Positions 51,717 through 60,105 of a stretch of 64,000 bases of DNA are shown here, one piece after another. Each line of letters begins with the position of its first letter. Positions within the stretch are counted from its first letter, which is position 1. The translations under genes and the position numbers were made by a program. The notes under the pieces are model-generated. The model saw nothing but the letters and a program-made list of their open reading frames with translations. It had not been told where the DNA came from and ran no database searches. Source of the DNA: Bradyrhizobium erythrophlei (lineage in GTDB: Bacteria > Pseudomonadota > Alphaproteobacteria > Rhizobiales > Xanthobacteraceae); contig FSRD01000003.1 in assembly GCA_900129675.1 (NCBI GenBank), positions 248,001 to 312,000 of the forward strand. Direction: 5' to 3'.

Positions 51717-53135
51717 TCAAGCGGTGCCCAACGTCTTGCGATAAAGCGCGCTGTAATAGGCGGCCGAAAGATCCCAGCTGAACGACCGCGCCATCGCGCT
51801 GCGGCGCATGGAGTCGAGGCGATCCTTTGCCATGAACGCCTCGAAGGCGCGGCGGATGCCGCCGAGGAAGGATTCGGCCGAGGGTTGCGAGAACAGAAAT
51901 CCGGTTTCGCCGTCCTTGATGGTCTCGGCCAACCCGCCGGTCTGGTGACCGATCGGCAGCGATCCGAACCGCTGCGCATACATCTGGCTCAGCCCGCACG
52001 GCTCGAACCGCGACGGCATCAGCGTGAAATCGCTGCCCGCGAAAATCCGCCGCGCCTGGCCGTCGTTGAAACCGATCGTGACCCCGATCGCATCCGGCCT
52101 GCGGCGATGCGCATCGACCAGCGCCTGCTCGATCTCCGGCTCGCCGCTTCCGGTGACGATAATCTGTCCGCCGGCCTCGATGATCTCGTCGGCGGCCGAC
52201 AATACGAGATCGACGCCCTTCTGATGAACCAGACGCGCGACAAGGCCGAAAATCGGACCGCGGGACACCGCCAGTCCAAACTGCTTGCGGACGTAATCCG
52301 CGTTGGCCTGCTTGCCGTTCCAGTCGCCGGCGCCAAACGGCTGCGCCAGTTGCGCGCAGAACCTGGGATCCCAGCTTTCGTCGATGCCGTTCAATATCCC
52401 CGTCAGCTGGTCGGCGTTCGAGCGGACGCGGAGCAGACCTTCGAGCCCGCAGCCGAGTTCCTGCGTCGTGATCTCCCTGGCATAGGTCGCACTGACGGTG
52501 GTCAGGTGCGAAGCGTAGACGAGGCCGCCTTTGAGAAACGACAATTTGTCGTAAAACTCGACGCCATTGATATGGAAGGAGCTCTCCGGCGCGCCGATCC
52601 GCCGCAGCGACTCCTTTGGGAATATTCCCTGATAGGCCAGATTGTGGATGGTCAGAATGGACGGGATCCGTGCGCCCTTCCAGGTGAGGTAGGCCGGCGT
52701 GAGTGCGGCCTGCCAGTCATTGGCGTGGACCAGGTCCGCTGCCCAATTCTTGTCCAAGGTGCCCGCGGCGAGTTCGGCTGCGGCGGACGCCAGTCTTGCG
52801 AAGCGGATATCGTTATCGGGCCAGTCGCGGCCCGCTTCATCGCCGTAGGGGTTGCCCGGACGGTCGTACAATTGGGGGCACAGCAGGACGTAAACCGGCA
52901 GCCCGTCCCGGGTCGATGCCCGCCCGAGCGAGCAGGCCGGCATCTCGGCCAAAGGCGCGCATTGTCCAACGATTTCAATGTGGGTGAACTGTTCGACGAC
53001 GTCCCGATAGCCCGGCAGCATGATCCTGATATCTCCCCAGGGACGCAGTGCCCGGGGCAGGGCCGCGGAAACGGCGGCGAGACCGCCAACGCGGACAAAA
53101 TCGTCCATCTCCGTGGTGACAAACAGGACCTTCAA
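51717..53135 (-). CDS. glgA: Glycogen synthase (ADP-glucose type)
   Basis: 472 residues from TTG 53135 with GAGGG 6 bases upstream; another TTG lies at 53153. GT5 features: VRVGGLAAVSAALP at 14-27, LVHANDWQAALTPAYL, ILTIHNLAYQGIFP, FGLVARLVHQKGVDL, PSRFEPCGLSQMYAQRFGSLPI. The N-terminal loop reads RVGGL where E. coli GlgA has K15-TGGL, so the Lys contacting ADP-glucose is Arg15 here. It elongates alpha-1,4-glucan. No glgC or glgB is in the window, but an amylo-1,6-glucosidase is 3.5 kb away. The 3' end is duplicated at 50081-50376. Confidence 0.92.
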   Translation of the reverse strand: MKVLFVTTEMDDFVRVGGLAAVSAALPRALRPWGDIRIMLPGYRDVVEQFTHIEIVGQCAPLAEMPACSLGRASTRDGLPVYVLLCPQLYDRPGNPYGDEAGRDWPDNDIRFARLASAAAELAAGTLDKNWAADLVHANDWQAALTPAYLTWKGARIPSILTIHNLAYQGIFPKESLRRIGAPESSFHINGVEFYDKLSFLKGGLVYASHLTTVSATYAREITTQELGCGLEGLLRVRSNADQLTGILNGIDESWDPRFCAQLAQPFGAGDWNGKQANADYVRKQFGLAVSRGPIFGLVARLVHQKGVDLVLSAADEIIEAGGQIIVTGSGEPEIEQALVDAHRRRPDAIGVTIGFNDGQARRIFAGSDFTLMPSRFEPCGLSQMYAQRFGSLPIGHQTGGLAETIKDGETGFLFSQPSAESFLGGIRRAFEAFMAKDRLDSMRRSAMARSFSWDLSAAYYSALYRKTLGTA

Positions 53136-53151
53136 AAAACGCCCTCGTCCC

Positions 53152-53167
53152 AACCCTGACCAGGGTT
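53152..53167. promoter_or_regulatory. Palindrome upstream of glgA
   Basis: AACCCTG (53152-53158), AC, CAGGGTT (53161-53167): perfect 7-bp arms ending 17 bases upstream of the probable glgA start. This may be an operator or a leader hairpin. The 182-bp divergent gap to the CoA-transferase gene has no other clear feature. Confidence 0.4.
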
Positions 53168-53317
53168 ATGCAAGAATGGGTCCAATTTTCTTTTGACTCA
53201 CCTGTGAGCGTCGGGCAGGCCTTTCAAGTGGGGGATGCTTCCCTGTCGGCTCGGCGCAACCTGGGGTCACGCCGCACCGGAAAACGAAAAAGACGCGCGG
53301 TCGAGGGAACGTTGAGA

Positions 53318-54523
53318 ATGACGATAGCCGGTAACGATGAGGGTAATTTGACAAAGAGCTTTGCGGGGCTGCGCGTCCTCGATTTTTCGACCACGATTGC
53401 CGGACCTCATTGCACGCGGATGCTGGCCGACATGGGCGCGGAGGTCATCAAGATCGAAACCGCCGAAGGCGAGACGATGCGAACCCGCCCGCCGCTGCGC
53501 GCCGGCTGCAGCACCACGTTCGGCCAGCTCAATGTCGGCAAGAAGAGCGTGGTGCTCGATCTGAAATCGCCCAGCGGGATCGAGGTCGTGCGCCGGCTGG
53601 TTGCGGGCGCGGACGTGCTGGTCGAGAATTTTCGGCCGGGCGTAATGCGGCGATTGAAGCTCGATTATGCTTCGCTCGGGGAGTTCAATCCGAAACTGGT
53701 CTACTGCTCGATCTCCGGATACGGCCAGACCGGGCCGTCGGCGGAACTGCCGGCCTATGCGCCCGTGATTCATGCCGCCTCGGGCTATGAAATGGCCCAT
53801 CTGGCCTACCAGCCCGGACGCAGCCGGCCGGACTATTGCGGCATCTATCACGCCGACGTCCTTACCGGGGTCTATGCCTTCGGCGCCGTCTCGGCGGCGT
53901 TGTACCAGCGCGCCGCAAGCGGCAGGGGCCAGCACATCGACGTGTCGATGCTGGAATCGATGCTCAGCCTGACCTTGAACGAACTGCAATGGTCGCAATT
54001 CGAAGTCAAGGCGCCGCAGCGGCCGATGTTCGGCCCGATCGAAACATCGGACGGATATGTGATGGTCGCCATCGCCAGCGAAAAAACCTTCCAGAGCCTG
54101 ATGCAGGTGATCGGTCATCCGGAATGGGTGTCCGATCCGCGCATTGCGAAATACGCCGATCGCCGCGAACACTGGGGAAGCCTGATGGATGGCGTCGAGG
54201 CATGGTCGCGCGCGGTGACGACCGAAAAATGCCTCGTCGCGCTCAACGATCACGGCGTTCCCTCCTCGGCCTATCGCACCGTAAGCGAGGCCTTGCGCGA
54301 TCCGCAGCTCGCCCATCGCGGTGCGTTGGCCGAGGTCGAGGACGGCGGAGGGACTTTCAAGGTCCTCAATTTGCCGTTCCGCATGTCGGGCGCCACGGTA
54401 TCGGCGGCCAGGCGGATGTCGACGCTCGGCGAACATACGCTGGCCTTTCTCAAGGAGACCGGCCTGTCCGAGGACGAAATCGCGGGCTTCGCGGGCAAGC
54501 CGTCGATGGCGGCGCGCGGCTGA
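53318..54523 (+). CDS. CaiB/BaiF family class III CoA-transferase
   Basis: 401 residues from ATG 53318 (GAGGGAA upstream). GLRVLDFSTTIAGPHCTRMLADMGAEVIKIE at the N-terminus and NVGKKSVVLDLKSPSGIEVVRRLVAGADVLVENFRPGVM are diagnostic. YCGIYHADVLTGVYAFGAV carries the catalytic Asp that forms the acyl-aspartyl anhydride. It moves CoA between carboxylic acids in the cytoplasm. It precedes a peptide-type ABC importer on the same strand (186 bp), suggesting that it activates the imported acid. Confidence 0.92.
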   Translation: MTIAGNDEGNLTKSFAGLRVLDFSTTIAGPHCTRMLADMGAEVIKIETAEGETMRTRPPLRAGCSTTFGQLNVGKKSVVLDLKSPSGIEVVRRLVAGADVLVENFRPGVMRRLKLDYASLGEFNPKLVYCSISGYGQTGPSAELPAYAPVIHAASGYEMAHLAYQPGRSRPDYCGIYHADVLTGVYAFGAVSAALYQRAASGRGQHIDVSMLESMLSLTLNELQWSQFEVKAPQRPMFGPIETSDGYVMVAIASEKTFQSLMQVIGHPEWVSDPRIAKYADRREHWGSLMDGVEAWSRAVTTEKCLVALNDHGVPSSAYRTVSEALRDPQLAHRGALAEVEDGGGTFKVLNLPFRMSGATVSAARRMSTLGEHTLAFLKETGLSEDEIAGFAGKPSMAARG

Positions 54524-54556
54524 GCCAGGAAACGCGACGACACAACAGGTAGAACT

Positions 54557-54581
54557 TTCGTTCCGATTCAATTGGAACGAA
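54557..54581. promoter_or_regulatory. 25-bp near-perfect palindrome upstream of the Dpp-type operon
   Basis: TTCGTTCC (54557-54564) and GGAACGAA (54574-54581) are exact complements. The inner GATT and AATT around the central C also pair with one mismatch, so 11 of 12 arm positions match. It lies 34 bases after the CoA-transferase stop and 129 bases before the binding-protein ATG. It is a likely operator for an unseen regulator, or part of the operon promoter. Confidence 0.6.
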
Positions 54582-54709
54582 GGCTCGCCCCTGCGGCCTT
54601 TCATCCGCGACCCGCCAACGGCCTTGCCGCAGGCTGCGATTCCGGACAATCTGCCGGCGTCATCACACGATCCGGAATACCGGACGGATGCATTCTGGAG
54701 GGAGCACGA

Positions 54710-56251
54710 ATGAAGGCGGCGATCGGTTCGAACGCGCTTGCGCGAATATTTCTTGTGGCGGGATTTGGTGTCGCGCTTTCCGCAGCGCCAGTCAGTGCCC
54801 AGAAGCAGGGCGGCAGCATCACGGTCGGCCTCGAGCTCGACATCCCCGGCTTCGATCCGCTGAAGGTAGGCGTGTACGATACCTCGGCGGAAACCGCGGC
54901 GGCTGCGATTTTCGATACGCTGGTCACGCTCGACGACAAGGGCCAGCCGGTCCCGAAGCTGGCGCAGTCCTGGACTCATTCGGACGATTACAAGACCTGG
55001 ACCTTCAAACTCCGTCAGGGCGTCAAGTTTCATGACGGCACGCCATTCAATGCCGAAGCGGCAAAAGCCAATTTCGACCGCCAGAAGGACCCCGCCAACA
55101 AGTGTCGCTGCGCCTTCTACATTGCCGGTATTCACGATGTGCAGGCGCCCGACGAATCCACGCTGGTCTACAATCTGACCGATCCTGCGGTGAACTTCCC
55201 GGCGCTCCTGACCATCCAGAGTTCCAACAACGTCATCCATTCGCCGACGGCGTGGAAGACCAAGGGCGACGACTACAATCGCAACCCCGTCGGTACCGGT
55301 CCCTACATCCTGAAATCCTGGACCGCCGGCGACCGCATGGTTCTGGAAAAGAATCCGGACTACTGGAACAAGGGCCATCCCTATCTCGACCGGATCGTGC
55401 TGAAGCCGCTGCCGGATGCGCAGTCGCGCTTCGCAAGCCTGCAATCGGGCGAGGCGGATATCGTCTGGGACGATGAATACGACGCCGACAACATCCAGAA
55501 GGCGCAAAAAGATTCGAAGATGACGGTGCATACCTATGCCGGCTCCGGCGCCCAGGTCTACGCCTTCAACACCAAGACCCCGCCGTTCGACGATGTCCGC
55601 GTGCGCCAGGCGCTGGTGATGGCGATCGATCGCAAGAAGATGTCGCAGGCGATCACCAACGGGCTCGCGAGACCGGCCAGCAATCCCTATGGCGACGGTT
55701 CGTGGGTGAAGTGCAAGGATGACGGCGCGCTACCCTACGATATCGAGAAGGCCAAGGCGCTGATCAAGGATTACGGCAAGCCGGTCGAGTTCAAGATGAT
55801 CGTGACCGCGACCCCGCGCGGGCGCACCATCGGCCAGGTCCTGCAGCAGTTCTGGAAGCAGGCCGGCGCCAATATGGAAATCGAACAGATCGACCAGGCC
55901 ACCGTGGTGCCGCGCGCCTTCATGCGCCAGTTCCAGCTGACGCCGTGGCGGATCGTCGATCTCGCCGATCCCGATCCGCAGATGTATGCGAACTTCCACA
56001 CCGGCAGCCCGGTCGCGCTGGCCAATTATTCCAATCCCGAACTCGACCAGTTGCTGGAGCATGCCCGGACTACGGGGGAGATCGACAAGCGCGCCGAGAA
56101 CTATTGTGCGGTCAGTCGGCTCGTCAACGAGCAGGCGATCTGGTTCTGGACCTTCCAGAATACCTATTACGCGATCTCGACGTCCAAATTGAAAGGCCTG
56201 CCCAAGATCTATCATGGGGTGATTGACGTATCCGACACCTGGCTGGAATAA
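54710..56251 (+). CDS. ABC substrate-binding protein family 5 (peptide/nickel type)
   Basis: 513 residues from ATG 54710 with GGAGGGA ahead. Signal peptide up to PVSAQKQ. GGSITVGLELDIPGFDPLKVGVYDTSAETAAAAIFDTLV, DDYKTWTFKLRQGVKFHDGTPFNAEAAKANFDRQ and NPVGTGPYILKSW are the classical DppA/OppA segments. The receptor delivers a peptide, opine, or sugar/acid ligand to the permeases that follow 7 bp later. The large size is usual for this family. Confidence 0.92.
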   Translation: MKAAIGSNALARIFLVAGFGVALSAAPVSAQKQGGSITVGLELDIPGFDPLKVGVYDTSAETAAAAIFDTLVTLDDKGQPVPKLAQSWTHSDDYKTWTFKLRQGVKFHDGTPFNAEAAKANFDRQKDPANKCRCAFYIAGIHDVQAPDESTLVYNLTDPAVNFPALLTIQSSNNVIHSPTAWKTKGDDYNRNPVGTGPYILKSWTAGDRMVLEKNPDYWNKGHPYLDRIVLKPLPDAQSRFASLQSGEADIVWDDEYDADNIQKAQKDSKMTVHTYAGSGAQVYAFNTKTPPFDDVRVRQALVMAIDRKKMSQAITNGLARPASNPYGDGSWVKCKDDGALPYDIEKAKALIKDYGKPVEFKMIVTATPRGRTIGQVLQQFWKQAGANMEIEQIDQATVVPRAFMRQFQLTPWRIVDLADPDPQMYANFHTGSPVALANYSNPELDQLLEHARTTGEIDKRAENYCAVSRLVNEQAIWFWTFQNTYYAISTSKLKGLPKIYHGVIDVSDTWLE

Positions 56252-56257
56252 CCTGAC

Positions 56258-57208
56258 ATGCTGTTCTTTGTCGCTCGAAGACTGCTGTACCTGATCCCGG
56301 TCCTGGTCGCTGTATCGCTGCTGACGTTCCTGATCGCGTCGCTCTTGCCGGGTGATCTCGCTTACGTGATCCTGGGCGATCAGGCGACGCCGGAAAAGGT
56401 CGAGGCGCTGCGCCATGACATGGGGCTCGATCAGCCGGTGTTGTGGCGCTACGTGAGCTGGCTCGGCCATATCCTGCAGGGCGACTTCGGACGGTCCTTC
56501 CGGACCGGACAGACCGTGCTGCAGGCGGTGACCGAGCGACTGCCGGTTTCGCTCGAACTGATGTTGCTGGCCGAGATCATGGGGCTTGCCATCGGCGTTC
56601 CGCTGGCCATCGTCTGCGCGGCGCGCAGCGGCGGCGCGTTCGACCGCTTCATGACCGGCAGCGCGTTCGCCATGCTTTCGGTGCCGACCTTCCTGTCCGC
56701 CATCCTCCTGATCTACCTGTTCGCGGTCGAGCTGCGCTGGCTGCCGGCGACCGGCTACGTGCCCTTCACAGAAGACCCGACCGGTAATTTGCGCTTCTTC
56801 GTCTTGCCGGCGCTGACGCTGGCACTTGCCGAATGGCCGGGGATCATGCGCGTGCTCCGTTCCGACATGATCGCGACGCTGCAGGAGGACTACATCGCGC
56901 TGGCCAAGGCCAAGGGGTTGACGGCGTCGCGCATCCTGTTCGTGCACGCGCTGAAACCCTCGTCGCTGACGCTGATCACGATCACCGGAATCAATATCGG
57001 GCGATTGATCGGCGGCGCGGTCATCGTCGAAACCGTCTTTGCGCTGCCGGGGATCGGCCGTCTTCTGGTCGGCGCGATCGGTACCCGCGACCTCATCATC
57101 CTGCAAGGCGTGGTGCTGCTGGTCGCCGTGGGCTTCGTGGTGATGAACTTCATTGTCGACCTGCTCTACGCCGTCCTCGATCCCAGGATTCGTCATGGCC
57201 ACGCTTGA
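56258..57208 (+). CDS. ABC transporter permease, DppB type
   Basis: 316 residues, six helices. The N-terminal RRLLYLIPVLVAVSLLTFLIASLLPGD and the coupling loop DYIALAKAKGLTASRILFVHALKPSSLTLITITG (about residues 209-242) are typical of DppB. It starts 7 bp after the binding protein and overlaps the next permease by 14 bases. Confidence 0.92.
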   Translation: MLFFVARRLLYLIPVLVAVSLLTFLIASLLPGDLAYVILGDQATPEKVEALRHDMGLDQPVLWRYVSWLGHILQGDFGRSFRTGQTVLQAVTERLPVSLELMLLAEIMGLAIGVPLAIVCAARSGGAFDRFMTGSAFAMLSVPTFLSAILLIYLFAVELRWLPATGYVPFTEDPTGNLRFFVLPALTLALAEWPGIMRVLRSDMIATLQEDYIALAKAKGLTASRILFVHALKPSSLTLITITGINIGRLIGGAVIVETVFALPGIGRLLVGAIGTRDLIILQGVVLLVAVGFVVMNFIVDLLYAVLDPRIRHGHA

Positions 57209-58067
57209 ACTCTCGCTCGAGGAAGATGTCACCGCCGTAACGGCGCCGCGCGCCCGCCGGCTCGGCCTGCTGTTCTGGATGGCGATCGGCTGGGTGACAT
57301 TCGTATTTGCGGTGGCGATACTGTCGGACGTGTTGCCGCTCCCGAGCCCGACCGACATGGACATGCTGGAACGGCGGGCGCCGTTCTCGTTTGCGCACTG
57401 GCTCGGGACCGACGGGCTCGGGCGCGACGAACTGTCCCGGCTGATTCATGGCGCGCGGATATCGCTGGTCGTCGGCCTCTGCGCGCCGATCATCGGGCTC
57501 AGCATCGGCGGCGCGCTCGGCATGCTCGCCGGCTATTTTCGTGGCCGCTTCGAGACGCTTGTGGTCGGCAGCATGGATGTACTGCTCGCGTTTCCGCCCC
57601 TGATATTCGTGCTGGCCGTGGTCGCCTTTCTCGGACAATCGATCCTCAATCTGACCTGCATCATCGGTATACTCGGCATTCCCGCCTTCATGCGCGTCGC
57701 GCGGGCCTCGACGCTGACGCTGGCGCGGCGCGAATTCGTGATCGCGGCGCAGGCGCTCGGCGCTACCCATGCGCGCATCCTGCTGCGCGAATTGCTGCCC
57801 AATGTCTTTCTGCCGCTGCTCGCCTTTTTCCTGCTTGGCGTCGCCGTCACCATCGTGGTCGAGGGCGCGTTGTCCTTCCTTGGGCTCGGCGTGCCGCCGC
57901 CGATCTCGAGCTGGGGCAGCATGATCGGGGAGGGGCGTGAGAGTCTCGATGTGGCGCCGCGGCTCGCCTTCCTGCCGGCGATTGCGATGTTCCTGACCGT
58001 GCTGTCCTTCAATCTGGTCGGCGACACCTTGCGGGCGCTTACCGATCCCCGGCAGGGTGCGCTGTGA
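57195..58067 (+). CDS. ABC transporter permease, DppC type
   Basis: 290 residues from ATG 57195. HWLGTDGLGRDELSRLIHGARISLVVG is the conserved DppC segment after the first helix; EFVIAAQALGATHARILLRELLPNVFLPLLA is the coupling loop and GALSFLGLGVPPPISSWGSMIGEG the C-terminal signature. It pairs with DppB. Its stop overlaps the next start as GTGA. Confidence 0.92.
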   Translation: MATLELSLEEDVTAVTAPRARRLGLLFWMAIGWVTFVFAVAILSDVLPLPSPTDMDMLERRAPFSFAHWLGTDGLGRDELSRLIHGARISLVVGLCAPIIGLSIGGALGMLAGYFRGRFETLVVGSMDVLLAFPPLIFVLAVVAFLGQSILNLTCIIGILGIPAFMRVARASTLTLARREFVIAAQALGATHARILLRELLPNVFLPLLAFFLLGVAVTIVVEGALSFLGLGVPPPISSWGSMIGEGRESLDVAPRLAFLPAIAMFLTVLSFNLVGDTLRALTDPRQGAL

Positions 58068-59059
58068 GCGAGGGCGCGCTGCTCTCGATCGAGGACGTGT
58101 CGGTCGATCTGCCGACGCCGCGCGGCAATCTGCGCGCGGTGGACCGTGTCGACCTCACGGTCGGGGCCGGGCGGACGCTCGGGGTCGTCGGCGAATCCGG
58201 CTGCGGCAAGACCATGCTGTCGCGCGCGGTGCTGCAGCTGTTGCCGAAAAAGGCAAAACTCTCCGGCCGCGTCATGTTCGACGGCAAGGATCTGGTGCGG
58301 CTTCCGCCCGAAAAACTTCGAAAACTGCGCGGCCGCTCGCTGGCGGTCGTGTTCCAGGACCCGATGACCTCGCTCAATCCGGTGCTGACCATCGGCACCC
58401 AGTTGATGGAGACGCTGCAGGAGCATCTCGAACTCGATATGGCTGCGGCGCGACAACGCAGCGTCGATCTGCTGGCGGCGGTCGGCATTCCCGCGCCCGA
58501 ACAGCGCTTGATGCAATACCCGCATCAGCTTTCGGGCGGCATGCGGCAGCGGGTGGCGATCGCAATCGCGCTGTCGTGCGAACCGAAGCTGTTGATCGCC
58601 GACGAGCCGACCACCGCGCTCGACGTGACCATCCAGGCGCAAATTCTCGATCTACTGGCGCGGGAGCAGCGCCGCCGCCACATGGCGATGATCCTGATCA
58701 CCCATGATCTCGGCGTCGTTGCCGGCCGCACCGACGAGGTGGCGGTGATGTATGCCGGCCGGGTGGTGGAGCGCGCGCCGACGCCGGCGCTGTTCAAGAA
58801 AATGCGGATGCCCTACACCGAGGCGTTGCTGGCGGCGATCCCGAAGATCGATGCCGCCCCGCATGCGTCGCTGCCGGCGATATCCGGACGGCCGCCCGAT
58901 CCGACCCGGCCGTTGCCCGGCTGCTCGTTCGCGCCGCGTTGCCGTTACGCGGACGCGCGGTGCCAGACGGAGAAGCCTTCGCTCAGCGAAGCTGAATCGC
59001 GCGATCATCTGTACGCCTGCTTCCATCCGGTTGAGACCGCGGCCGAGGTCTCCGCATGA
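58064..59059 (+). CDS. ABC transporter ATPase, DppD type
   Basis: 331 residues from GTG 58064. Walker A VVGESGCGKTMLSRAV, Q-loop VFQDPMTSLNPVL, signature LSGGMRQRVAIAIAL, Walker B KLLIADEPTTALDVT, switch ITHDLGVVAG. The C-terminal PGCSFAPRCRYADARCQTEKP is the Cys-rich oligopeptide-ABC tail, which can hold a 4Fe-4S cluster in some homologues. Note the Walker A ends KTM, not KST. Confidence 0.93.
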   Translation: MSEGALLSIEDVSVDLPTPRGNLRAVDRVDLTVGAGRTLGVVGESGCGKTMLSRAVLQLLPKKAKLSGRVMFDGKDLVRLPPEKLRKLRGRSLAVVFQDPMTSLNPVLTIGTQLMETLQEHLELDMAAARQRSVDLLAAVGIPAPEQRLMQYPHQLSGGMRQRVAIAIALSCEPKLLIADEPTTALDVTIQAQILDLLAREQRRRHMAMILITHDLGVVAGRTDEVAVMYAGRVVERAPTPALFKKMRMPYTEALLAAIPKIDAAPHASLPAISGRPPDPTRPLPGCSFAPRCRYADARCQTEKPSLSEAESRDHLYACFHPVETAAEVSA

Positions 59060-60033
59060 TGCACGGCACCCAGCCAGCTCCGAGCGATCCGCTTCTCGAC
59101 GTGCAAAATCTCGTCGTTGAATATGGCGTCGGCGGCAAAATCGTCCATGCGGTGTCCGGCGTCAGCCTGCAGGTCGCGCGCGGCGAGACGCTTGGTCTGG
59201 TCGGTGAATCCGGCTGCGGCAAATCCACGCTCGGCCGCGCGGTGCTGCAACTGCGCCAGGCGGTGTCGGGGAAGGTGCTGTTCGACGGCCAGGATCTGAC
59301 GGCGATGCACGGCGACACCTTGCGCAAGATGCGCCAGCGCGTGCAGCTGATCTTTCAGGACCCGATCGCATCCCTCAATCCGCGGCGCCGGATCGGCGAC
59401 ATCATCGCCGAACCGCTGGTGATCGCCGGCATCAAGGATCCGGCCGAACGCAGGCAGCGGGTCCGCGACGCGCTCAGCGCGGTCGGCCTCGATCCCCAGC
59501 TTGTGATCGGGCGGCTGCCGCATGAGTTCTCCGGCGGGCAATGCCAGCGCATCTGCATCGCGCGCGCGCTGGTGCTCAATCCGGACTTCGTGATCTGCGA
59601 TGAGCCGGTCTCGGCGCTCGATGTTTCCATCCGTGCCCAGATCCTCAATCTGCTGGAAGAGATGAAGGCGCGCTACGGACTGACGCTGCTGTTCATCGCC
59701 CACGATCTGGCCGTGGTGAAAGCGGTCAGCGACCGCGTGGCGGTGATGTATCTCGGCCGCCTCTGCGAAGTGGGGCCGTCCGAGCAATTGTTCGCCCATC
59801 CGGCGCATCCCTATACCGCGCTGCTGATCGAGGCGATCCCGGTGCCCGATCCGGACGTCCGCCCGGCCGAAAGCGTGCCGGTCGGCGAGCCGCCGTCGCC
59901 GATTGCGCCGCCCTCCGGGTGCCGCTTTCGCACCCGCTGCCCCCGCGCGGATGCGCGATGCAGCAGTGAAATGCCGGAACTTCGCGCCGTGGCGCCCGGA
60001 CAGTTCGCGGCTTGCCATCATCCGCTGATCTAA
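59056..60033 (+). CDS. ABC transporter ATPase, DppF type
   Basis: 325 residues, start overlapping dppD-type stop as ATGA. Walker A LVGESGCGKSTLGRAV, Q-loop IFQDPIASLNPRRRI, signature FSGGQCQRICIARAL, Walker B FVICDEPVSALDVS, switch IAHDLAVVK. The C-terminal SGCRFRTRCPRADARC is again the Cys-rich tail. It completes the five-gene importer. The zinc dehydrogenase gene follows 72 bp later. Confidence 0.93.
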   Translation: MMHGTQPAPSDPLLDVQNLVVEYGVGGKIVHAVSGVSLQVARGETLGLVGESGCGKSTLGRAVLQLRQAVSGKVLFDGQDLTAMHGDTLRKMRQRVQLIFQDPIASLNPRRRIGDIIAEPLVIAGIKDPAERRQRVRDALSAVGLDPQLVIGRLPHEFSGGQCQRICIARALVLNPDFVICDEPVSALDVSIRAQILNLLEEMKARYGLTLLFIAHDLAVVKAVSDRVAVMYLGRLCEVGPSEQLFAHPAHPYTALLIEAIPVPDPDVRPAESVPVGEPPSPIAPPSGCRFRTRCPRADARCSSEMPELRAVAPGQFAACHHPLI

Positions 60034-60105
60034 ATATCCAGATGCGCCCGGTGGACGGACGTGGCAGTGTCCGTCGTCAAGAACAATAATATCGGGAGAG
60101 CAGCG

